Source of the DNA: Acidobacteriota bacterium
GTDB lineage: Bacteria; Acidobacteriota; Polarisedimenticolia; JACPZX01
Direction of reading: 5' to 3'
Assembly (NCBI GenBank): GCA_016195325.1
Contig: JACPZX010000101.1
Coordinates: 45,428-109,427 of the forward strand
Length of the DNA: 64,000 bases
Shown piece by piece: positions 18,178-26,898 of the stretch. Made by a program: the position numbers and the translations under genes. A model generated the notes under the pieces. That model had not been told where the DNA came from. It worked only from the letters and a program-made list of their open reading frames with translations, and searched no databases. The first letter of the stretch is position 1, and every line of letters starts with the position of its first letter.

Positions 18178-19890
18178 TCACTTCTTGATCAGGAACGGAC
18201 CCAGGCAGAGGGCGTCGAGGCCGGACGAGTAGAAGGTGCGCACCGCGTCCTTCGGCGCGCAGACGATCGGCTCCTCCCGGAGGTTGTACGAGGTGTTCAT
18301 GACGACGGGGACGCCGGTGAGCCGGTCGAACTGGGAGATGAGGGCGTGGTACAGGGGGTTCACGTCCTTCCGGACGGTCTGGACGCGGGCGCTCCCGTCG
18401 GCGTGCGTCACGGCCGGGATCACCGACTTCTTCTCCTCCCGTACTGGGAACGTGAGAATCATGAACGGCGAGTCCGTGCAGCCCACGAAGTACTCTTCGG
18501 CGCGCTCCGCAAGGCACGAAGGCGCGAACGGCCTCCACCCCTCGCGGAACTTCACCACTTCATTGACGCGATCCTTCATCGCCGGGTCGCGCGGATCCGC
18601 CACGATGGAGCGGCTCCCGAGGGCGCGAGGGCCGAACTCCATCCGCCCCTGGAACCATCCGATGATTTTCCCGGCGGCGAGGAGGGCGGCGCCCTCCGCG
18701 GCGATGTCGCCGGGCCGGGTGAACGGAATCTTGCAGGTTCTGAGGAACGCCTCGATCTCCTTTTCACCGTACTCCGGTCCGAGGTAGACGTCGTCGAGGC
18801 GGTACCCGGCGGGCGCGCCCCCCGCCATCCGGTGCGCGGCGAGCGCGGCGCCGAGCGCCGTGCCGTCGTCCGTCGCCGCTGGCTGGATGAATATCTCGTC
18901 GACGATCCCGGACGCCAGGATCTTCCCGTTGGCCTTCGAGTTCATGGCCACGCCCCCGGCGAGGCAGAGCCGGCGCTGCCCCGTCCGGGTCACCACGTCC
19001 TTCGCCACGAGGAGCATCGCCTCTTCACAGCGATCCTGGACGGCCCACGCGATGTCCTTCTCCCGGTCGGTCAGCTCGCTCTCCGGCGCGCGCGGCGCCC
19101 CGAACTGCGCGCTGATCGCGCTGACGTCACCGAAGCGTCGTCCGAGGAGCTTGCGCGAGGCGACTCGGTAGCCGCTCCCGTTGAACGAGATGAATCGGCT
19201 GAGATCCACGCCGGGATGCCCGTACGGCGCGAGCCCCATCACCTTCCACTCGTCGCTGTAGGGCCGGAACCCCAGGAACTGGGTGAAGCCCGCGTAGAAA
19301 TACCCGAGGGAGTCGGGATGCGGGTGAGCATCGAGAAGCGCGCAATCCCCTCCCCCCGCCTGCCACGTTGTCGTCGCCTCCCACGCTCCCCGACCGTCGA
19401 CGATCATGACGGCCGACTCGCGGAAGCCCGAGAGCAGGAACGCGCTCAGCGCGTGCGCATAGTGGTGATCGACGTACTGAACGGGCCTCGCCGGCGCGCC
19501 GAACCTCTGTTCGAGAAGCCTGGCCCCGCCCTTCTGCCACATCTCGCGGACGCAGCGGCGGGCGCCGTTGATGAGGTAGCTCGCCGACAGCGGGACGCTG
19601 CCGGTGAGGAAGCACTTGAGGTCGTGCGCGAACGCCGCGCCGGGGCGCTGCCACCCGAAGCAGACCTGTGCGATGTCGCGATATTCGATGCCGGCGAACT
19701 GGAGAGCCGCCTCGAGGGAGCGATGGGGAAAGGAATTGTCCTTCTTCTGCCGGGAGATGCGCTCTTCGGCGATCGCGAAGATGATGCGCCCGTCCCGGGC
19801 CAGCGCGACCGCCGAATCGTGATCGTAGTAATTGATTCCCAGCGCGTAGATCGGCTCGCCTGTCCCTGGCTTCCCGTCATTCCCTCGCAT
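18178..19890 (-). CDS. Carbamoyltransferase (NodU/TobZ/CmcH family)
   Basis: This 570-residue enzyme transfers a carbamoyl group from carbamoyl phosphate, through carbamoyl-adenylate, to a hydroxyl, here probably on a sugar. The N-terminal Kae1-like domain has NYYDHDSAVAL, the metal-binding motif HHYAHALSAFLLSGF and LAGGVAMNSKANGKI. The C-terminal YrdC-like half has GWFQGRMEFGPRALGSRSI and EGWRPFAPS. Length and order match the family. It sits between the Wza-like exporter and a glycosyltransferase, and would add a carbamoyl decoration to the exported glycan. Confidence 0.93.
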   Translation of the reverse strand: MRGNDGKPGTGEPIYALGINYYDHDSAVALARDGRIIFAIAEERISRQKKDNSFPHRSLEAALQFAGIEYRDIAQVCFGWQRPGAAFAHDLKCFLTGSVPLSASYLINGARRCVREMWQKGGARLLEQRFGAPARPVQYVDHHYAHALSAFLLSGFRESAVMIVDGRGAWEATTTWQAGGGDCALLDAHPHPDSLGYFYAGFTQFLGFRPYSDEWKVMGLAPYGHPGVDLSRFISFNGSGYRVASRKLLGRRFGDVSAISAQFGAPRAPESELTDREKDIAWAVQDRCEEAMLLVAKDVVTRTGQRRLCLAGGVAMNSKANGKILASGIVDEIFIQPAATDDGTALGAALAAHRMAGGAPAGYRLDDVYLGPEYGEKEIEAFLRTCKIPFTRPGDIAAEGAALLAAGKIIGWFQGRMEFGPRALGSRSIVADPRDPAMKDRVNEVVKFREGWRPFAPSCLAERAEEYFVGCTDSPFMILTFPVREEKKSVIPAVTHADGSARVQTVRKDVNPLYHALISQFDRLTGVPVVMNTSYNLREEPIVCAPKDAVRTFYSSGLDALCLGPFLIKK

Positions 19891-19899
19891 GGACGCGGA

Positions 19900-20958
19900 T
19901 CACCTGAACCCTTGCTGAACGACCCGTCCCTGGAAGAGGAATGTCAGCGACCTCAGCACCTGCTCGATGAACTGGTTGTACTTGCCGAGCGCGGTCGTCG
20001 GGACGTAGACGATGTCTCCGGGCCGCACGAGGATGTTCTGCGAGAGGTCCCCCTCCACGAGGCGCTTGTAGTTCACCACGGCGACCTTCGGGTCCTTGAG
20101 GCCGCCGCGAAGCACCGCGATCTCCTTCGACTTGGCGGTGACCGTCTCCACGCCCCCGGCGCGGGTGATGACGTTCAGGATGCTGACCGGAATCGTCGTC
20201 TCGACGGCGGTCTGGTTGCGCACCTCGCCCACGACGTAGATGTAGCGTTCCGCGGCCTCGGGAACGTACACGACGTCGCCGTTCTGGACCGGGACGTTCA
20301 GGCTGATGTCACCCCGCACCATCCGGGCAAAATCGACGTCGACGAGGCGCCCCTGGCGAACGAGGACCGCCTTCGCGAGGTCCGCCTTCTCGGTCGTGAG
20401 CCCGACCTTGAAGATCACGTCGGCCAGCGAGTTCTCGCGTGGCGTGATGTAGACGACGCCGGGGGACTTGACCTCGCCCCCGACATAGACCTTCTGGCGG
20501 CCGAACTCCCTCGCGATGAGGGTGACCTGGGGCGAACGGAGGTAGGAGCCCAGACGTCGTGTCAGCTCGCTTCGGATGTCCTCGACCGTGCGCCCCGCGG
20601 CCTCCACGTCGCCGATGAAGGTGAACGAGATCTTCCCGTCCGGACGCACGGGCACGAGGCGCGTGAGCTCGGCGTCGCCGTACACGCTGATCTCGAGGAC
20701 GTCCTCGACGGCGACGGTGTAGTCCGATCCCTTCAGTGCCGTGCCCACCGACCCGGGGCCCGGCGCGCCCACGGGAACCGGCATCTCGGAGACGGGCACT
20801 GGGACGAACTCGGGTGATCCGGCGGCCGGCCTGGCGGCGTCTCCAGTATCCGGAAGCGCTTCGGGGTTCGACGCCGGCGACGACCGGTGTTGGCAGCCTG
20901 GAAGGAGAACGGCGCACAGAAGGAGCCCTGCGAACAACAGCCCGCGACCGTTCTTCAC
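19900..20958 (-). CDS. Wza-like polysaccharide export lipoprotein (Poly_export and SLBB domains)
   Basis: This 352-residue protein has a lipoprotein signal ending LLPGC (Cys22) and a Pro/Ala-rich linker. The Poly_export domain starts at YTVAVEDVLEISVYGDAELT. Two SLBB-type segments follow (RQKVYVGGEVKSPGVVYI and ERYIYVVGEVRNQTAVET). Such proteins form the outer-membrane export channel and work with the Wzc-like kinase. The GTG start has GAGGAC upstream. It is the first gene of the main minus-strand polysaccharide run, with only ~10 bp to the carbamoyltransferase gene. Confidence 0.92.
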   Translation of the reverse strand: MKNGRGLLFAGLLLCAVLLPGCQHRSSPASNPEALPDTGDAARPAAGSPEFVPVPVSEMPVPVGAPGPGSVGTALKGSDYTVAVEDVLEISVYGDAELTRLVPVRPDGKISFTFIGDVEAAGRTVEDIRSELTRRLGSYLRSPQVTLIAREFGRQKVYVGGEVKSPGVVYITPRENSLADVIFKVGLTTEKADLAKAVLVRQGRLVDVDFARMVRGDISLNVPVQNGDVVYVPEAAERYIYVVGEVRNQTAVETTIPVSILNVITRAGGVETVTAKSKEIAVLRGGLKDPKVAVVNYKRLVEGDLSQNILVRPGDIVYVPTTALGKYNQFIEQVLRSLTFLFQGRVVQQGFR

Positions 20959-21118
20959 GAATGCGTCCTCATGCCGATCGGAACCGCCCGGTGGGGTGCC
21001 CGCGCGGGCCGTCTCATCTTTTCCCGGGAACGGGAGGCGCCGACACGACTCTCGGCGGCGAAGGCGCCAACATAGCCGATCGACGTCTCGGCTGCGATCC
21101 GGCGACCGCTTTCGCGCG

Positions 21119-21322
21119 CTAGTTGTCGGTGGCCAGAATCTTGGGGCTCGCCTTGATGATGAAGACCTCCCGGGTGCCGTCGGCGTTCATCTTCTCGACC
21201 CGGTGGAGGACGATGCGCTGATCGTTCTTGTAGGCGATGATCGAACTCACCTTGATGGGGTCGGTGGCGCGAGACTTTCTCTGCGTGTTCAGCGGAAGCA
21301 TTCTCCAGCCGCTGATCTTCAT
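21119..21322 (-). CDS. Small protein of unknown function (67 aa)
   Basis: This is a short but credible gene: ATG start, a GGGGGAG ribosome binding site seven bases upstream, balanced residues and many alternating hydrophobic positions suggesting a small beta-rich fold. It lies upstream of the exporter gene on the same strand, 160 bp away, and faces away from the thiolase-like gene. The region HRVEKMNADGTREVFIIKAS loosely resembles the centre of the 68-residue paralogues at 26.6-27.1 kb. The similarity is too weak to claim homology. Confidence 0.6.
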   Translation of the reverse strand: MKISGWRMLPLNTQRKSRATDPIKVSSIIAYKNDQRIVLHRVEKMNADGTREVFIIKASPKILATDN

Positions 21323-21548
21323 GGCTCCCCCTGATCTCCTGAAGGCCTCTCGCGCCTTCCTCGTGAATTCCAGATCGAGTCCGACGCGGAATATTACATC
21401 CGTGGAGGCAGGCAGGCAACCGGAGCATCCGTCTCAACTCCTTTCTCCTGGCCGCTTATCCCGACGCTCGGGAAGACCGCCCGTGCGACTGTGATATATT
21501 CGCTACTCCGAAGATCGAAAGCGCGCACGCGCCTTGTCCGGAGGTTTC

Positions 21549-22550
21549 TTGCCAGAGGTCGTCGTCCTCAGCGCAGCGCGGACCCCCTACGGCCGGCTTC
21601 TCGGATCCCTCGCGGATCTCCCTGCCGAGATTCTCGGCGCGCGGGCCGTCGGCGGCGCGCTGAGAGCGTCTTCGGTCGCGCCGGGAGACGTCGAGCGGGT
21701 CTTCCTGGGGAACACAGCAGGCCATGCGCTCAGGGGAAATCCATCCGCGGCCGCCGCAGCCGCCGCCGGCCTTCCCGCTTCTGCCCGCGCGATCACGGTG
21801 CGCGCCGGGTGCGCGTCGGGACTCTTCGCCATCGTCGCAGCCGCGGAGTCGATCCTCGCGGGGGGCTGCCGGATCGTCGTCGCCGGCGGCTTCGAAAGCT
21901 CCTCGACCGCGTCCCATCTCGCTCTCAACCTTCGGCGCGGGCTGCGCCTCGGCGCCGGGACCCTCCTCGACGGCGCGCGGCATGACGGGCCCTCCGCGCC
22001 GACAGTTGCCGCGACGCCCGGTCGATCGCTCGCGCCCGAGTCGATGGAGTCGATCCGGGCCAGGATCGTCCCCGTCGAGATCGCGGCGGGGAGGCGCGGC
22101 GACCCCGGCGTGGTCGACAGGGACGACGCACCGGAGGCTGGTGACGGCGTGCGACGCGATGCCGGGGCTACGGGGTCGGCTGCGATCGCCGACGGCGCCG
22201 CGGCGGTCGTCCTCGCGGAGAAGGCGTGGGCCGACGAGCGCGGCCTCCGGGTCATCGCACGCCTCAGCCCGGCACCTGTCCCGGGGGTCGGCTCGTGGAG
22301 CGCATTCCGGTTCATCGAGGCCGACGTCCCGCAGGGAGACGGACTCCCCCCCCTCCCGTGGCAGGACCGCGGCGGCTCGCCCGCGCTCAACACCGGCGCG
22401 GGGATGCGCCCCGGTCATGCGACCGGGGCCGACGGCGCCGCGCTGGTGGTGGATCTCGTGGCGCTGCTCGCGAGCGGTGCAGGAGGGGCGGGATACGCGC
22501 TCGTCACGGGAGGCTGGGGTGAGAGCGCCGGGATCCGGGTCGACGTCTGA
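21549..22550 (+). CDS. Thiolase-like protein, probably inactive as a classical thiolase
   Basis: The N terminus PEVVVLSAARTPYGRLLGSL and the segment RAGCASGLFAIVAAAESI, with nucleophile Cys88, are clear thiolase features. The usual histidine loop appears as GHATGADG (His290). The protein is only 333 residues against about 390 for the family. I cannot find the NxHG loop in the shortened middle, and Val319 occupies the place of the second catalytic Cys (usual C-x-GGG, here VTGGWG). The TTG at 21549 is chosen because CCGGAGG lies just upstream and the family starts here. The next gene, 18 bp away, is a 3-hydroxyacyl-CoA dehydrogenase, so a role in acyl-CoA metabolism is likely. Confidence 0.8.
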   Translation: MPEVVVLSAARTPYGRLLGSLADLPAEILGARAVGGALRASSVAPGDVERVFLGNTAGHALRGNPSAAAAAAAGLPASARAITVRAGCASGLFAIVAAAESILAGGCRIVVAGGFESSSTASHLALNLRRGLRLGAGTLLDGARHDGPSAPTVAATPGRSLAPESMESIRARIVPVEIAAGRRGDPGVVDRDDAPEAGDGVRRDAGATGSAAIADGAAAVVLAEKAWADERGLRVIARLSPAPVPGVGSWSAFRFIEADVPQGDGLPPLPWQDRGGSPALNTGAGMRPGHATGADGAALVVDLVALLASGAGGAGYALVTGGWGESAGIRVDV

Positions 22551-22568
22551 CGGTTGCGGGAGGACGGG

Positions 22569-23444
22569 ATGGTGATCAAACCGAATGACGTGTTCGGCGT
22601 CGTCGGCTCGGGGACGATGGGGCACGGGATCGCGCACGTCGCGGCGCGCTCCGGCTTCCGCGTGGTGATCGTGGACCTCCAGGAGTCTCTGCTCCAGCGC
22701 GCGATGGCGACCATCAGCGGCGAGATGCAGCGGGCGGTCGACAAGGGGCGCATGGCTTCCCCTGATCGCGAGGCGGCCCTCCAGAGGATCCGGACGTCCA
22801 CGAGCGTCTCCGCCCTCGGCGAGGCGGCCCTCGTCGTCGAGGCCATCGTCGAGCGGCTCGACGTGAAGCGCGAGCTCTTCGCGGCGCTCGACGCGGTGTG
22901 CCCCCCGCACGCGATTCTCGCCACGAACACGTCGTCCATCTCCGTTACGCGGATCGCGGCGGCGACGGGACGGCCCGGCTCCGTGATAGGCATGCATTTC
23001 ATGAACCCGGTCCCGATCATGGAGCTCGTCGAGGTCATCCGCGGCCAGCTCACGACCGACGCGACGGTCGCGGCGACGCACGAGCTGGCCGTCGCCCTCG
23101 GAAAGAAGCCGGTCGAGGCGTCCGACTACCCGGGGTTCGTCTCGAACCGCGTGTTGATGCCGATGATCAACGAGGCGGTGACCGCGCTGATGGAAGGAGT
23201 CGCGAGCCGCGACGCCATCGATTCGATCATGAAGCTCGGCATGCGGCATCCGATGGGACCGCTCGAGCTCGCCGATTTCATCGGACTCGACGTCTGCCTG
23301 CACATCATGGAAGTCCTCCACGACGGATTCGGAGATCCGCGCTACAGGCCCTGCCCGCTCCTGAGGCGGATGGTCGACGCCGGACTCCTGGGAAGGAAGT
23401 CGGGACGCGGCTTCTATGAATATCCCGCCGCCCCGGAGCGCTGA
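22569..23444 (+). CDS. 3-hydroxybutyryl-CoA dehydrogenase family protein
   Basis: This 291-residue protein has the N-terminal Rossmann motif GVVGSGTMGHGIAHVAA, then NTSSISVTRIAAAT and GMHFMNPVPIMELVEVI, which carries the catalytic His. The C-terminal domain has GFVSNRVLMPMINEAV and ends GLLGRKSGRGFYEYP. It oxidises or reduces 3-hydroxyacyl-CoA with NAD(P). The length is normal for the single-function short-chain form. The ATG at 22569 follows GGGAGGA. It is coupled to the thiolase-like gene upstream, and its last 29 bp overlap the start of the helicase gene. Confidence 0.92.
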   Translation: MVIKPNDVFGVVGSGTMGHGIAHVAARSGFRVVIVDLQESLLQRAMATISGEMQRAVDKGRMASPDREAALQRIRTSTSVSALGEAALVVEAIVERLDVKRELFAALDAVCPPHAILATNTSSISVTRIAAATGRPGSVIGMHFMNPVPIMELVEVIRGQLTTDATVAATHELAVALGKKPVEASDYPGFVSNRVLMPMINEAVTALMEGVASRDAIDSIMKLGMRHPMGPLELADFIGLDVCLHIMEVLHDGFGDPRYRPCPLLRRMVDAGLLGRKSGRGFYEYPAAPER

Positions 23445-26319
23445 TTCGCTCTCGGCGTTCGCCGACGAGCTCGCATCCTCGAAGTCCTTCCGCGACGCGG
23501 TCGTTCACAGGCGTCTCGTGCCCGGGTCCCCGGCGCGCTTCGCGGACACGGCGAGCCCGCTGCCCGGAGCGATCTCCCGCGCCCTCCACGCGCTCGGGGT
23601 GAGCCGGCTGTACGCGCACCAGGCCGAAGCGATCGACGCGCTGCGCGCCGGGCGCAACGTCGTGGCGGTCACGCCGACGGCCTCTGGCAAGAGCCTCGTG
23701 TACATGATTCCCACCCTCGAGCGCGCCCTGGAGTCGTCCGCGGCCACGGCGCTCTACCTTTTCCCCTACAAGGCGCTCGCCCGGGATCAGCTGCGCGCGT
23801 TCCGCTCCCTCGCCGCGGCAACGGGGTCGGATCCCGGAGCCGACGCCGCCGTCTACGACGGCGACACGACGGAACCCGAACGGCGCAGGGTCCGCGCGCA
23901 CCCACCGCGGGTCCTGATCACGAATCCCGACATGCTCCACCTCGCGATCCTCGCGCACCATCGCTCGTGGGCGGGCTTTCTCTCGCGCCTCGATCTCGTC
24001 GTGATCGACGAGCTTCACGTTTACCGCGGAGTCTTCGGATCGCACCTCCACCACGTGATCGCGCGCCTCAGGCGCCTGTGCCGGCACTACGCGGCCGCGC
24101 CGCGATTCGTGGCGTGCTCGGCGACGATAGGGAATCCCGGCGCGTTCGCGGAGGGGGTGATCGGAGAGCCGTTTCACGTCGTATCCGGGAGCGCGTCGGC
24201 CCGATCGGCGCGCCACTTCCTCTTCCTGAGCGGCCGCGACGCGAGCCCCTACACGCTCGCGACGCGCGCGATGTCCGTCGCGATCGGGTCGGGCCTTCGC
24301 ACCATCGCGTTCACGAAGGCGCGACGCATCACCGAGCTCATTCATTCGTGGCTGAGGCAGACGAGCCCCGGAGTCGCCGATCGGATCCGCGCCTATCGCG
24401 CGGGCTACCTCCCGGAGGAGCGCCGCGAGATCGAGCGGGCGCTCGGCGACGGGCGGCTCCTCGGCGTGGTGAGCACGAGCGCGCTCGAGCACGGGATCGA
24501 CGTCGGCGGACTCGACGTCTGCATCCTGGTCGGGTACCCGGGGAGCATCGCGTCGGCATGGCAGAGGATCGGGCGGGTCGGTCGGGAGGACCGGGACTCG
24601 CTGGTGGTGCTCGTCGGCATGGGGGACGCGCTCGACCAGTACTTCATGACGCACCCGGGGGAGTTCTTCGATCGGGGGTGCGAGCCCGTCGCCGCGGATC
24701 CGGAGAATCCGATCATCGCGTCGCAACATCTTGTATGCGCCGCCGCCGAGCTTCCGCTGACCGAAGCGGATCGCGGAGTCTACGGCGCCGCGACATTCGG
24801 CCTCATCCAGGGACTCGTCACGAACGGAGCCCTCGTCGCGGACCACCGGACGGACGCGTGGCGCGCGCTCAAGCGCCGCCCCGAGCGCGACGTGAGCCTG
24901 AGATCCGGCGGAGCCGGCTACACCATCGTCGAGGAGCCGGAGGGCCGAATCATCGGGTCCGTCGATGAGGCGCGCGCCTTCCTCGAGTGCCACCCCGGCG
25001 CGATATACCTCCAGCAGGGGCAGCAGTACGAGGTCGTGTCGCTGGATCGGGATCGACGGAGGGTCGCGGTGAAGCGCTGCGACGTCGATTACTACACGCA
25101 GGTCACCGCGGGGAAGGAGACCGAGATCCTCGAGGTGCTCGAGACACGTGAGGAAGAGGGTTATGTCGTGCGCCTCGGCGAGCTCCGGGTGACGCAGGAG
25201 TTCAAGGATTACGCGCGGATCCGCATCGCCGACCAGCGAAGGCTCTCACGCCATCCGCTCGACCTTCCGCCGATGATCTACGAGACCGTCGGCCTCTGGA
25301 TCGAGATCCCGCGCCCGATGAGCGGAGAGTGGGCGGCGCGCGGCCACCACTTCATGGGCAGCCTGCACGCCGCCGAGCACGCGGCGATCTCGCTGTTTCC
25401 TCTCTTCGCCATCTGCGACCGGGGCGACATCGGCGGCATCTCGTACGCGCACCACCCGCAGATCGGGGGGCCTGCGATCTTCATCTATGACGGATATCCC
25501 GGAGGGATCGGGCTGGCTCGACGAGGCTACGAGACCGCGGCGGAGCTGCTGGCGAAGACGGCGGTTCTGATTGCCACGTGCCGATGCGAGGCCGGCTGTC
25601 CCTCGTGCGTCCACTCGCCGAAGTGCGGCAGCGGGAACCATCCCCTCGACAAGCCGGGGAGCGCCGGGCTGCTCCGGGAGCTCGGGAAGCCGGGCGCGAC
25701 CAGGTCGAGGGTCAGGGCGGCGGTGGTCACGATTCCCGAGCGACCCTCTCGCGCGGACGCGGCACCGGTCCGAGGCGGCGCCCGGCCGCGCCGCATCCTC
25801 TTCTTCGACCTCGAGACCCAGAGAAGCGCCGAAGAGGTCGGCGGCTGGGGGCGCATCCGCGAGATGGGGCTCGCGCTCGCGGTCACCTATGACTCCGAGC
25901 GCGGCGAGCACCGCACGTACTTCGAGAAGGACGCCGATCGGCTCGCCGCGCAGCTCCTCTCGGCGGATCTCGTGGTCGGGTTCAACGTCAAGCGTTTCGA
26001 TTACGAGGTGCTGCGCGGCTGCACCGGCGCCGACTATTCCCGCGTCGCGACGCTCGACATGCTCGAGGAGATCCACCGCCGGCTCGGCTTCCGGCTGAGC
26101 CTCGGCCACCTCGCCGGCGCCACGCTCGGCGAGCGCAAGAGCGCCGACGGCCTCCAGAGTCTCAAGTGGTGGAAGGAGGGGCGGATCGATCTGATCGAGG
26201 AGTACTGCCGGCGCGACGTGGACGTGACCCGGGCGCTCTACGAGTTCGGGAAGACGCACGGATACCTGGTCTACCTCGATCGAGACGAAGCGCCGGTTCG
26301 CGTCCCCGTCGCCTGGTGA
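23416..26319 (+). CDS. MrfA-type DEXH helicase fused to MrfB-type DEDDy exonuclease
   Basis: This 967-residue protein has three parts. Part one is a superfamily 2 helicase: Walker A TPTASGKS (residues 86-93), DELH at 198-201, CSATIGNPGAF, STSALEHGIDVGGLD and QRIGRVGRE. Part two is a DUF1998-type zinc module with Cys722, 724, 728, 731 and 737 (CRCEAGCPSCVHSPKCGSG). Part three, from about residue 793, is an RNase H-like exonuclease with FFDLET (Asp798, Glu800), NVKRFD (Asp862) and YCRRD (Tyr930, Asp934). In Bacillus subtilis the counterparts are separate proteins, MrfA (YprA) and MrfB (YprB), that act together in repair of mitomycin C damage. The same repair role is inferred here. It overlaps the dehydrogenase gene by 29 bp. 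Confidence 0.9.
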   Translation: MNIPPPRSADSLSAFADELASSKSFRDAVVHRRLVPGSPARFADTASPLPGAISRALHALGVSRLYAHQAEAIDALRAGRNVVAVTPTASGKSLVYMIPTLERALESSAATALYLFPYKALARDQLRAFRSLAAATGSDPGADAAVYDGDTTEPERRRVRAHPPRVLITNPDMLHLAILAHHRSWAGFLSRLDLVVIDELHVYRGVFGSHLHHVIARLRRLCRHYAAAPRFVACSATIGNPGAFAEGVIGEPFHVVSGSASARSARHFLFLSGRDASPYTLATRAMSVAIGSGLRTIAFTKARRITELIHSWLRQTSPGVADRIRAYRAGYLPEERREIERALGDGRLLGVVSTSALEHGIDVGGLDVCILVGYPGSIASAWQRIGRVGREDRDSLVVLVGMGDALDQYFMTHPGEFFDRGCEPVAADPENPIIASQHLVCAAAELPLTEADRGVYGAATFGLIQGLVTNGALVADHRTDAWRALKRRPERDVSLRSGGAGYTIVEEPEGRIIGSVDEARAFLECHPGAIYLQQGQQYEVVSLDRDRRRVAVKRCDVDYYTQVTAGKETEILEVLETREEEGYVVRLGELRVTQEFKDYARIRIADQRRLSRHPLDLPPMIYETVGLWIEIPRPMSGEWAARGHHFMGSLHAAEHAAISLFPLFAICDRGDIGGISYAHHPQIGGPAIFIYDGYPGGIGLARRGYETAAELLAKTAVLIATCRCEAGCPSCVHSPKCGSGNHPLDKPGSAGLLRELGKPGATRSRVRAAVVTIPERPSRADAAPVRGGARPRRILFFDLETQRSAEEVGGWGRIREMGLALAVTYDSERGEHRTYFEKDADRLAAQLLSADLVVGFNVKRFDYEVLRGCTGADYSRVATLDMLEEIHRRLGFRLSLGHLAGATLGERKSADGLQSLKWWKEGRIDLIEEYCRRDVDVTRALYEFGKTHGYLVYLDRDEAPVRVPVAW

Positions 26320-26329
26320 CCGGAAGTTC

Positions 26330-26358
26330 TTGACATCGCGCGGATGCCCCGTTAGTCT
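26330..26358 (+). promoter_or_regulatory. Candidate promoter of the small-protein/ParA gene set
   Basis: A perfect -35 box TTGACA (26330-26335) is followed after 17 bp by a weak -10 TAGTCT (26353-26358), starting 10 bp after the helicase stop. Transcription from here would give a leader of about 250 nt before the first small gene. The -10 match is poor (3 of 6), hence the moderate confidence. Confidence 0.45.
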
Positions 26359-26539
26359 CGCCCTTGTTCGCGACGGACCATCGATTGAGCCCGCTTTCCC
26401 GGGCGCACTGGCCCGGTTCCTCTCGTCGAGATGCGCACAGAGAGTGTCCCAGCATCCCGAATTCACGCCGGCGTCCGCCACGGGAACGTCATGAGAACCC
26501 GGAGGCGACGCTCTTCGAAGACTCTGTTCCCCGGCCCCC

Positions 26540-26582
26540 GCCTCGAGGCGACGTGTGTCGATCCGGCGGGAAGCCTCGAGGC
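26540..26582. repeat. Two identical 10-bp palindromes in the leader of the small-protein gene
   Basis: GCCTCGAGGC occurs at 26540-26549 and again at 26573-26582. Each copy is a perfect palindrome and the centres are 33 bp apart, about three helical turns. They lie just upstream of the ribosome binding site of the first 68-residue gene. They could be a two-site operator or, in RNA, stems that pair with each other. Confidence 0.6.
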
Positions 26583-26615
26583 AACCTGTTCCGAACGCGG
26601 AAGGAGGTGACCTGA

Positions 26616-26822
26616 GTGGCAAGGTTTCGCATGGACGATTTCCGAACCATCGAGAACGCGCCGACGTCCCCGGCGACGCTCCGCAGCAAGATCGGCGAGG
26701 TGATCCTTTCCTCGACCCACGCGAAGTGCCGCGTCGAATCGATCAACCCGGAGACCGGCGAGTACCGGATCATCCTTCAGGGAACTCTCGACAGGGAGAC
26801 GACCAGATTCGACGAGTCCTAG
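26616..26822 (+). CDS. Small 68-residue protein, first of a tandem paralogous pair
   Basis: The start GTG at 26616 follows AAGGAGGTGA, an almost complete complement of the 16S rRNA tail, so translation should be very efficient. The protein begins MARFRMDDFRTIENAP and ends GTLDRETTRFDES, with a charged, beta-rich middle (ESINPETGEYRIILQ). It has no signal peptide or membrane segment. About 40 of 68 residues match the next gene with no gaps. No family is recognised. It heads a gene set with a cyanophycin synthetase N-domain-like protein and two ParA/MinD ATPases. Confidence 0.8.
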   Translation: MARFRMDDFRTIENAPTSPATLRSKIGEVILSSTHAKCRVESINPETGEYRIILQGTLDRETTRFDES

Positions 26823-26898
26823 GGTCCGCCGGGCCCGACGCGGCCGCCCGCCTCGAGCGGCGGCGGCGCGCGGCGGCCCCCACGGGAGGTGACAGACG

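Noticed and set aside
18346-20817. Plus-strand open frame of ~820 codons opposite the carbamoyltransferase and exporter genes
   Set aside because: Acidic/basic shadow translation with no motifs. The minus-strand genes are certain.
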